This document shows positions 1-9,894 of a stretch of 64,000 nucleotides of DNA, piece after piece. The first letter of the stretch is position 1. Each line of letters starts with the position of its first letter. Below the pieces are notes generated by a model that ran no database searches, was not told the origin of the DNA, and saw nothing but the letters and a program-made list of their open reading frames with translations. Made by a program: the position numbers and the translations under genes. This DNA is from Laetiporus sulphureus 93-53 (lineage: Eukaryota > Basidiomycota > Agaricomycetes > Polyporales > Laetiporaceae), in NCBI RefSeq assembly GCF_001632365.1, contig NW_024468552.1, positions 19,593-83,592 on the forward strand, read 5' to 3'.

Positions 1-65
1 AGCGTCTGGAGTCGTTGCGGGTGCCTTCAGAAATGCCCGGTGGACAGCGTTGCCCTGAAGGATGA

Positions 66-77
66 GTTCCAAATGAC
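66..77 (+). repeat. 5' asymmetric terminal inverted repeat of the Helentron
   Basis: GTTCCAAATGAC occurs here and as its reverse complement at 8693-8704. The same 12-mer lies at 61369-61380 in the second copy. A 2-mismatch version (GTTATTTGGAAT) at 63033-63044 marks the 5' end of that copy. Confidence 0.8.
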
Positions 78-278
78 AAATTTGGCTATTACAGTACGGG
101 GATGGCCTGCGGCTTACGTGATCCTTAAGGTGCAGTTTGACCTGTTTAAGGGAATATTTTTACATCATCATTCTCTTTACGTCATTCGCTCCCTGGCCTG
201 GGTCTCTTCGTCTCGTCGGTTGAACTTCTATATACTCAACACTTCTCAATTTATCACTCGCTCGTACTCGGCCTTTTC

Positions 279-3200
279 ATGGCGACGCCCACGTCTACAT
301 GTATCGCGGTCAACGTCGCTTTTTACGGTACGTAACTCTTCCTCCTTATGATCTCGACCACTGTTCTAATTGCGTCGTATATTTGTATCAGTTGCGTTGG
401 TCTTTGTCGACTACATTGTCCATCGTTGCTTACGTGCCCCTGAGCGGGCTATATGTATTGCGGTCAACGTCGCTTTTCACGGTATGTAACTCTTGCTCAT
501 TATGATCTCGACGACTGTTCTAATTGCGTCGTATGTTTGTATCAGTTGCGTTGTTCTCCGTCGACTACGTCGTCCCTCACTGTTTACGTGCCTCTGAGCA
601 ATGTATACGTATCGCGGCCAACTTCGCTTTCCACGGTACGTTACTGTTGCTCATTACGATGTCGACTTATGTTCTAATGGCATCGTACATTTGTATTAGC
701 TGCGTTGTTCTTCGTCGAGTACGCCGTTCATCGCTGGATACGTGGCCATGAACAGGTTATACATACTTCGAACTATGTTGCTGAGCACACGCAGCCCCGT
801 CAGACTGTAGCCCACATTAATGGGATTGGTTTCGAGTGTGCGCGGTCGCATCGCTCTAACGGATTTTGCAGCCCTCCGGTGGGGGGTGCCGGTACTGAGT
901 GTGCGCGGTCGCATCGCTCTAACGGATTTTGCAGCCCTCCGGTGGGGGGTGCCGGTACCGAGCATGCGCTGTCGCATCGCTTTCAGTGCTACGGCAGCCC
1001 TTCGGTGGGGGGTGCCACTCGGAGATCTTGCGTTTTTCGGACAGAGGAACTACTGGACTTCCCTGTCATGTTTGGTTCGCGCTGCCTCCTATCCGTTCAT
1101 TCGACGGTATCGCTTAAGGGGTTCGAGCTCATAGGCTCGATGGATTCCACCTGGTCACGAAACGTTACTGCGGTCGCAGTTGACATCCCTCTCTCGTTCA
1201 TTGCTCACCGGTGTCCGATTGGGTTTATGAGGGACGCTGCTCGTTTGCACCGCATAGGGCGTGACGCGCGAATGCGCTCGCTGAACGGTCTGCAATCTTT
1301 GTTGATGGAACATCAATGTGATATGGTATGTCCATCGACCGTTGCGATTTTCGAATATGTGAGCGACGGGTTGCATACGTTTACACCTGACGGACGCTGC
1401 ATATTCGATTGCCGTCTGCTGAACCGATTCCCGATCTTGAGCGGACAACTTCGGTGGACGGGTAGTGAAAGATACATGTTTACCGGTGTCGTCGATTGCC
1501 GCATGGGGGTGCCTGATGTCGAACTTGGTTGCGTTGTGTCAGAAATTCCAATCGAGTATCTCATTGGCAGACTCGACTTCGGTTCACTTACCGATGTTGC
1601 TGGTGCTCATGGGTTACGTGCGCTGTGTGGCTCGTGGACCCTGAACGAAGTTGTGCAGGACATTTTAGCTCATCGCTGTTGGCTGTGTTCCAGGGTATAT
1701 CCATCGTTTCGCGTTCTCGAATCTGTTGACATACCGGAATTTGCACAGGCGGCTCTGCCCGAATCATTACCGATGACGTCGAGTGCCCCTAGCTCGACAT
1801 CGTTTCCTCCGAAGCCGTTGAGTGACGAACATCGTTTGAGTATCTTGCGGGATTGGCACGATTCAATGGACAATGGTGCTGTGTATGAAGAGCCGTGTGC
1901 CATCTGTGGACGCTTAGTTCCTGGACGTGACATCAGTTCGGTACGAATGGAAACCATTGACCTTTCTCCTCTTTGTAGGGATGGAGAGTTCGTAACGCGG
2001 TACGAGCGTAGTGCCCGTACAGACCCCGTTACGACGTTGAATGGGCCCGTCTTGTTTGCTGATGCGGTACACGTTACGGCCGGTGTTAGGTTCATACACT
2101 GGTGCGACTCCTGTCGATCTGTATTGGAACGCAAACGTGGATTACCGAGATGCGCACTGGCGAATGGACTGTGGCTTGGCGATGTTCCACTTGTCTTACA
2201 TGAATTGACATTTGTCAAACAGATGTTGGTTGCCAAAGTTCGGCACAATTCGTTCGTTGTCAAAGTTACAAAAGGTCAACGGAAAATGATCGCGAATGCG
2301 ATTGCCTTTTCCCAACCTGTGGAGAAAATGTACAATGTGTTACCTCCGCCAAGGCGCGATCTAGATGAAGTGCTCGCGATTCTATTCACCGGTCCCTGTC
2401 GACCCAGTGAGGAAGATTTTAAGCGCACTCCGTTGCTAGTCCGCCACCATGCTGTGATTGCAGCTTTGCGATGGCTTATGCTTAACCACTGTGACTATGC
2501 TGACGTGTCAATCTCTGAGGAGAACCTTTCCCAGTATCCGGAAAACGAACCACCTGTCACCGTTCTTCGACGGTTTTCGGACGGTAGCACTCCTTCAGAG
2601 GCTATGTCTGTGCATGAGGTTGACGAAGAACGGGGCACGAATGATGGTCCATGTCCGTTTGTCATGCATGGGTTGTCCGCTGCTGATGTCGCGACGATGT
2701 CATATAAGTCTCGAATTATTACGGCTCTGCAGTACTTCCATGGAGGGGGAGCTGTATTAGGATATGGCCATGGTTCTAAGCCAGAAAGCATATACCACAA
2801 CAGTAAGCTATTGCCAGGTATGTTTCCGTGGCTTTTTCCTTATGGCCTCGGGGGAGTTGAAAATCCTCTTATAAAAACCCGTCTTGATCGGGCTATACAC
2901 ATCAGGTCATTACTGTATTATGCCGACCGCCGTTTTCAAACGGACTATTATTTCCCGTTCATTGTCTTCAATCAACAGCAGATCCGAGATTCAACAAGAG
3001 GCGGTTATTTGTTGACAGAGCGTCGGAACTTTCACGAGGTGGCAGACCGCGTACTATCTGTGAAACCAGACGTTCTCCAGCGGCTTGTTGATCGGGGTAA
3101 AGATGGAGTTTATCTCCGTCCTGTGGATGAGGATGAAGAAAAGTGTTTTGAACTAATATCGATTCTTGATTATGTCGCTGGGCATGTAGATGGGTCATCT

Positions 3201-6200
3201 GCGAAACGCAAACAGCTTAGAAATGAAATTCAAAGTCTCATTATTGCACGCAATGTACCACTCTTCTTCATTACATTTTCGCCCGTCGATATCAACCATC
3301 CTCTCTGCCTATACTACTGTGGTCAGACAATTGATATCTTTGATCCATGCAGCCTGTATCCTCGATATGCTGAGAGGCTGCACCTCATTGCTGACAATCC
3401 GGTCGCTTGCGCTCGTTTTTTCGACTTCATGGTGAATTCATTCATTACGCACATCTTGCGAATCGGCTCGGACAACGATGGCCTGTTTGGGCGTACATCT
3501 GCCTACTACGGTACTGTTGAATCCCAGGGTCGGCAAACTTTGCACATGCATATATTACTTTGGATCCTTAACTCCCTAAGCCCTCTCGAAATACGGTCAC
3601 GCTTACTGAACGATCTCGCATTTTGTCAGGCTATGTTAGATTGGTTGGATAGCTGTCATCAAGGTGACTACTCGACGGGAAGTTCGAACGAAATTAAGGA
3701 AAGTACTGATGGTCGCAGCACTGATTTTGAATCGGATGACTGTGAGGGCCGTTCGGCGACATGCGTTTTACCGTTGCGCCCCCCCGTCACTTCTACTGAA
3801 GCAGAGGTAAATGATACATACCGTCAAGTTCTTCGTGACGCAGACCAAGTAGTCTACATGTCAAATCGCCATCAATGTCGGCTACAAACTAATCATTCCA
3901 AAGGCTGCCGTCGCTCATCTGATAGTCTCTGCCGGGCACGCTTTCCTCGCGATATGCACCCTTCCACTGAGGTCGATATTGATACAGGAGCCATTCACTT
4001 CAAAAAAAGTGAGCCATGGATCAACACCTTCAATCCTGTGATGTCATACGCTCTCAGATGCAATACAGATGTTACCTGTCTGTTATCAGGAACTCAAGTA
4101 CGTGCCATCATCGCGTACATTACTGACTATATTACTAAATCTCCTCTTAAAACACATTCTATATTCGAGACTGTACGCACCGTGTTGGACGCTAACACCG
4201 AGGCCATGTCGCATGCAGGATCAAACGAGGATCGGGCACGGATGGTTGTCACGAAAGTAGTCAATGCTCTATCAGCGAAAATGGAGATTGGTGGTCCAAT
4301 GGTATGTTCCTATTTGCTTGGTTTTCCAGACCATTATACCAACATACACTTTAAGAAGTTCTTCTGGGCTCCGTACATCAACTATGTCGTGAATACATCC
4401 GGAGGCATTGCATCGACATCTGCCATTTCCGACTTACACTGTAACATCGACGGATACAATGACGACAGAGATCGTGTGGTCATTGGTCAGTCGAAACGTG
4501 AAATCGTCCCCCTGAACAAGATCAATGATTACATTTATCGTCCGATTAGGTACGAGCATTATTGTCTTTACGACTATCTCATCCAAACCGACGTCATCAG
4601 GCGACGTCGGTCTGTATCCTCTCATGCAGCGGCTACAGGAATCGACGATGATCATGGTCCAAACCGTTTATTGGCTGCACATCCGCTTCATGATACTCAC
4701 TTTGTCACAGATGTTGATACATCTAATCAGTATGTGCTCACTTTCCTTGGCAAAGCACTTCCCCGTCACGACAAAGGGGATCGGGAGACCTACTGTCAAA
4801 CGATGCTTACATTTTTTTACCCACGTGGTTGGCGTTCGGGAATTGATATTAAAGCAATGAGTGAAAGCTGGGATGCCGTATTTCAACGGACCACGTTCGC
4901 ATCTCACCATGTTCAGGTTATGGCCAACATGAATGTTCTGTATGAATGTCGAGATGCGCGTGATGATTTTTCTGCGCAACGGCTCGCTAGTGAACGTTTG
5001 TCGTTGGGTCTGGGATTTCTCAATCCTTTGATGTTGGATTCACTGGACATTGAGAGAGATGAGTCTAATGTCATGTCAGATGCCAACCAAGAACATTTAC
5101 TTTCAATGCTTCATGATCATCTTACGTGTCTAGGAAACGTTAGCTCTCACAATGCAGCCCTCACGTCGGAAATGCAAACACTATTGGGCCGACTGCGCAC
5201 TGATAGGACAGCTTCGTCTCCAAGCACTGATATTCAACCTGTCATCGATATTCCCAGACAATCTGCCACTGCATGGAAGGCAGCTGTGTTGTCTGCAAAA
5301 CAAACTGTCATCCAACAACGGCTCGAAGTGGCACATGGAGATATCAACGTTGATTGTTACTCAACCCGATGTCTTCCAAACTCGGTAACTGTGTTGACGT
5401 TCAATGCCGATGAGTCCAATATAGCTCATGCTGATGGTGTCCCTCGTTCACTAGAGGATAATACGATATCGTTAATGAAAGATATCATGCATACCTTCAA
5501 CCTCAATGAAGAACAACAACGGATGTTTGGTGTTTGTGCTCGACATCTCCACCACCATGAATGTGAACCTCTTTGGATGTATCTAGGAGGTATTGGAGGC
5601 ACTGGAAAGTCACTTTCCATTCGAGCTGTCAGCACCTTTCTTACACGGCGTGGAGAGGCAGGGCGATTTTTGCTCATGGCACCGACAGGATCAGCTGCGT
5701 GCTTAATCTCAGGCTCAACCTATCACTCTGTGTTAGGATTCTCAAACAACTCTGACCATGTAGGCAATAGCAGTCCTACCTCTCTATCTAAAGTTCGTGA
5801 TCGTCTTCAGGGTGTAGATGCTGTGTTCATTGATGAGGTGTCTATGATATCGTGTGTAGACTTGTATCGAATTAGTGCCCAAATGTGCAAGGCATTGGGC
5901 ATTACCGATCAGTCTTTCGGTGGTCTAAGCGTCATTCTTGCGGGCGATTTTGCTCAACTGCCTCCTGCGGGTAGGAATGCGGCTTCTTTGTATTCAAACA
6001 GTGTTGGGCCTTGGTCGATTGCTAATACACTGATCTCGCAGCAAGCTGCCATCGGTAAGTCATTATGGCATCAGTTTACCACAGTGATTCTTTTGCGTAG
6101 AAATATGCGCCAACAAGGGATGTCCGAAGACGACGTTCGATTTCGCACTGCATTGATAAACATGAGATACAAAAGTTGCGACGAAGATGACATCGCTCTA

Positions 6201-8348
6201 TTACGTACTCGGGTCGTTACCGATGCCAGTGACCCTTTAAGCGAATGTTTTGCAGATCCGTGCTTCCGCAACGTTTCTATCATCACCGGGTTAAACGCAC
6301 ACCGTGACGTGATAAACGAAATGTGTGCCCGGCGTTTTGCGTCTGACAATAACCTGTCCCTGACACCATTTTACTCGGTGGATTCGTGGTCATCCTCTCC
6401 ACGTTCAGACTCTATACGACGTACCCAGCGGAGTTCCGATTCCACCTGGAATCCTCGTCGAACTTCCGATAACGTTACTAGCGAGGTACAGGATGTTCTC
6501 TGGACACTGCCTCCAGCTCTAACTGGCCATCGCGCTGGCATCTTGATGTTGTGTCCCGGAATGCCTGTGATGCTGAAGAACAATGAAGCGACGGAGTTGT
6601 GTGCAACCAACGGTGCCGAAGGCTTCGTGTACGATTGGGACTCTCACCTGGATGAGCATGGTCATTACATTTTGGACACTCTATTTGTACGTCTTAAATC
6701 ACCTCCCCACACTGTACAGATTGAAGGGCTTCCTCCAGACGTGATACCATTGTCTCGATCAAAGACACGCGTTAAGTGTATCCTACCAAATGATGCCGCC
6801 GTATATATTGATCGCTTCCAGGTGAATGTGCTTTTAGACTTCGCAATGACAGATTATTCCTCACAAGGACGCACACGCCCCATTAATGTCTGTCACCTCA
6901 AATATTGCAGAGGTCATCAGTCGATGTACACCTGCCTGTCTCGCAGCGCCTCCCTGTCAGGCACTTTAATACTCGAAGGCTTCGACGCATCAAAACTACA
7001 AGGCGGTATTAGCGGCGATTTGCGCCGAGAATTTCGTGAACTGGAACTACTGGATGAAATACACCACTTGCGATTTCTCGACAACCTCCCCTCTTCTATT
7101 GCTGGTTGCACACGTGCCTCACTGGTTAAATCGTTCCAGTCTGTATTCGGCGCTCGATTTGTCCCTCCTCATGTAGACTCTGCACTTGATTGGCGGAACA
7201 CTCTGGCAACGACTTTATTACCACCTTCTGAGCCTGTGTCTTGGCGACTTGTCGGAAAGGATCAACACCTCAATGCTCAGTCTGCGCTCGATCAGCCGCG
7301 GTCCTCTACGCCTCATATCAAATCAGCTCCAGCTATGAGTTCAACTACGGGTCGTAAGCGTACCGCCGACGATGACAGCGCGTCACCGTCTAGCCCAAAG
7401 CGGGTTCGAAGTTCTAGTGCGAGATCTCCCATGCCAAATCTGGCCCCGCCATCTTTCATTGCGACGGGCCTATTGTGGGATGCCCGAAATTGGAGCTGTG
7501 CTTATGATGCTGCACTTACAGTTTTGTGGAATATGTTACAGGATTATGGATCTACCCATTTTCAACATCTGGCAATGTTCTATCCGGCGCTACGATGTCT
7601 TCAAACAGGATTTGAGGCAAGTATATCTGACCTTCATCTGCTCGAAGTTGTTCGCGATGCTATGCGGGATAAGCTGTCATCCTTACATCCGCAGCGATTT
7701 CCTCGCACTGGCACCATGGAATGTGCTATTTTTGATGTCGTCTCCACTTTGCTGACATCTTCTACTCCTTTCGGTTGTTCAACTTATACCTGTCCACATT
7801 GCAGCTTCACGTCACTTTCACATCAGGAACACCTTTCTTCCGCCACCTTCTCTGTCTACCCGTTCCATTGGGATCAATCTGAACCCCGCCCCACCGTTCA
7901 GACCACGACGGATTGTCTACGTCTAGTGTTCAATTATGCGAATGGACCTGCATGCCGATCGTGTCTTCATCCGATGTCTTCCACCACTGTGATTGAACAT
8001 GCCCCACCAATGTTCGCACTGGAGATTCAACGACCTGATTCTGCTGGTCAACCCTCCATTCTTCTCCAGAATACTTGTTCTTTGTCTGCTGTTTCCGGTG
8101 ATGTTCTGTATTCACTCATTGGCATTGTGTATGCTGGAGGAAGACATTTTACAAGCAGGTATTTTGCGCGAGATCACTCAGCCTGGTATCATGACAGTGC
8201 TGAAACCGGTCGATCCTGTATTCTCGAGACGGATCTCAACCATGAATGCGCCCATCTATTCTGCCATGGACGGGAGGCGACGATTGCATTGTACACTGTC
8301 GCTTCACCCGCAAACATCTCCCACGATGCAAATGCTGATCGGAAGTGA
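279..8348 (+). CDS. Helentron Rep-helicase with C-terminal USP-like protease domain
   Basis: Modelled as four exons: 279-327, 392-481, 546-635 and 700-8348. All three introns are phase 1 (GTACGT or GTATGT to CAG/TAG). The spliced frame is continuous, about 2,625 aa. In order it has: hydrophobic reiterated mini-exons; a 21-residue repeat; a long N-terminal region; an HUH relaxase core (H-M-H near residues 1025-1027) with a two-tyrosine motif Y-x3-Y-x2-K (near 1216-1223); and a PIF1/RecD-like helicase with Walker A GGIGGTGKS (Lys near 1713), Walker B IDEVS and motif AGDFAQLPP. A final region has a Cys box (N-W-S-C-A-Y-D, Cys near 2343), paired CxxC knuckles and a His box (G-R-H-F then W-Y, His near 2558), as in C19 ubiquitin peptidases. 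Rep and helicase assignments are secure. The USP-like assignment is from motifs only. The start was chosen because exon 1 splices in frame into the repeat series. Confidence 0.88.
392..699 (+). repeat. Tandem 154-bp exon+intron units in the transposase 5' end
   Basis: Two full units (392-545 and 546-699) each hold a 90-nt exon and a 64-nt intron. A third homologous exon start follows at 700, and exon 1 matches the end of the unit. Each 30-residue exon begins A-L-(V/F)-(F/S)-V-(D/E)-Y and ends near N-(V/F)-A-F-H. Each intron has a GTRYGT-type donor, a TTCTAAT branch-like site and a CAG/TAG end. The period is exactly 154 bp. Confidence 0.85.
834..1018 (+). repeat. 63-bp in-frame tandem repeat (21 residues)
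   Basis: Two nearly identical 63-bp units (834-896 and 897-959) are followed by a diverged third. They encode a 21-residue unit with core C-A-R-S-H-R and P-P-V-G-G-A-G. The second Helentron copy has only one such unit. The near-identity of the first two units points to a recent expansion. No function is known. Confidence 0.9.
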
Positions 8349-8692
8349 CACCTGGAAGTCGCTGAGCTCGTCATCATCGTCTGTTCCGCTCCCGCTCTCT
8401 TCCGCCCGAACTCGACCGCCTGCCGCGCATAGGATTTCTTTGCCGAGACGCCAACATTGGGGCCTGTCTTATACTCCCCAATTCGCTCCTTCCACCGTGC
8501 GTCTGAGACAAATACCGTCGCCGAGTCACGAACGATATCGCTTGTTACTTATATGGTTTCATCATATGCTCCATCACATGCACGCTGAAAATATCTCCCA
8601 TTGTGTAAACTGGCTCATGGTGCGAGATGGCAGACGGTTCGACCATGTATTACTATAGACGAATGAACATTGTAATTGGAACCCTCCTAATG

Positions 8693-8730
8693 GTCATTTG
8701 GAACCGGCGCTCGGCGCCTCTCCACCCAAG
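8693..8730 (+). repeat. 3' inverted repeat plus terminal hairpin of the Helentron
   Basis: The 3' copy of the inverted repeat (8693-8704) is followed by a stem GGCGC / GCGCC (8706-8710 and 8714-8718, loop TCG). Twelve nucleotides then end at CACCCAAG (8730). In the second element the hairpin is GGCGCC-GG-GGCGCC, so the stem is kept although its sequence and length differ. The hairpin is the likely termination signal for rolling-circle transfer. Confidence 0.8.
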
Positions 8731-8909
8731 TGGATGGAGTGCGCAGGCGAGGGCAATGACCAGGGCACGCGGGAAACCTGCCGAAACCGGCGCGCCACGT
8801 GCACGAGCTTGCGTGCGAAGGGCGGAGTCGCTGATGCCGTGCGCGTCCGCAAGCGGTCGCATGAGCAGCGCTATCCACCACCCGTTTACACCTCGCCCCC
8901 GCTTGAGAA

Positions 8910-9744
8910 ATGCAGCTCTACAAGGTGTTCACGCTGCTGGCCGATCTCAGGCTAGCCGTTCAATCGACATTATTCCCGACCATAATAGCCATCCTGCGCG
9001 ATCCTTTGCTGTTATTCCGTCCTGCCGCGCTGTCGCGCCTTTTCATGGCCAACGTGTGGGTGGCATTTGCGGATGGCATAGACGAGGAGGCGCGTCCTGT
9101 GAAGGAACGCCTGATCCCCGGTAATGCGCGGGGTGTTGTTTTGGACCTCGGCGCAGGTGAGTACATCCAATCCTGATCTGGTGTGAGAGGTACTTATGTG
9201 TTTCGCTTCAGGTCATGGACACACAATAAAATATCTGGACCGGGAGAAAGTGACCAAGTACATTGCGCTCGAGCCCAACCAGCATATGCACCCTAAAATC
9301 CGACAGAACGCCGCTAACGCTGGTTTCTCCGAGGCGGCTGAGACGCTCTTGATCTTGCCTTATGGTGCAGAGGAAACGTCGCTCATAGTATCTGCTCTTG
9401 GCGGGCCTCATGCAGTTGACACTATCATCTCTATCTTGGCCCTTTGCACCATTCCCTCCCCGGAAACCTCGCTGCGTGCTCTCATTGATCAGGTCCTGAA
9501 GCCCGGAGGACACTTTCTCTTCTATGAGCACGTCCTTAGCCCAAGGGAGGATGTCGCATGGTGGCAGAGGTTCTGGACACCGCTCTGGAAGAGAGCATTT
9601 GATGGTTGTTGTCTTGACCGGCCCACACATATATGGGTACCGAAGATGAACTGTTGGCAATCAGGAGAGGTGTCTGCCGGTCGAGATGATGAGAATGAGG
9701 GATATATGTTCTGGCATCGAGTGGGTATATTCGTCAAGAAGTAG
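8910..9744 (+). CDS. METTL7-like class I SAM methyltransferase
   Basis: Two exons (8910-9156 and 9212-9744) joined by a 55-nt GTGAGT...CAG intron give a 259-residue protein. The N-terminus is hydrophobic (about residues 1-45), suggesting a membrane anchor. The intron interrupts the SAM-binding glycine motif, which reads D-L-G-A-G-H-G-H-T after splicing. Further on come an acidic residue after the second strand (A-L-E-P), G-G-H-F-L-F-Y-E-H-V, and a C-terminal stretch with W-W-Q-R-F-W and D-G-C-C-L-D-R. This pattern matches the METTL7/thiol-methyltransferase-like family, whose animal members are ER or lipid-droplet associated. The substrate cannot be told. The gene starts only 180 bp downstream of the Helentron 3' end, so its promoter is either very short or partly transposon-derived. 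Confidence 0.8.
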
Positions 9745-9894
9745 TAAAATGGTCTTTGTTCCGGCGGTTGACAGGTCTTGTAACTGTGCAGTAAATCTCA
9801 ACAAAACCATGTATTCTCATCCTTTGCGAGATGCTGGACGCGAGCTTATCGTATGAGTGATGAAAGATCGGCTTTAACCACCAAGGCCTGTGCC

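Larger units (their letters stand above)
68..8730 (+). mobile_element. Complete Helentron/Helitron2-type rolling-circle transposon
   Basis: The boundaries come from comparison with a second copy at 61342-63042. Both copies begin TCCAAAT(A/G)AC after a host T. Both end in a GC-rich hairpin, then 12 nt ending CACCCAAG, then a host T. A 12-bp inverted repeat (GTTCCAAATGAC) lies at the 5' end (66-77) and, in reverse complement, just inside the 3' hairpin (8693-8704). This asymmetric terminal inverted repeat with a subterminal hairpin and apparent T^T insertion is the arrangement described for Helentrons/Helitron2. The element is about 8.66 kb, has a single large open gene with no frame break seen, and may therefore be autonomous. 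The outermost base at each end is uncertain by 1 nt. Confidence 0.85.
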
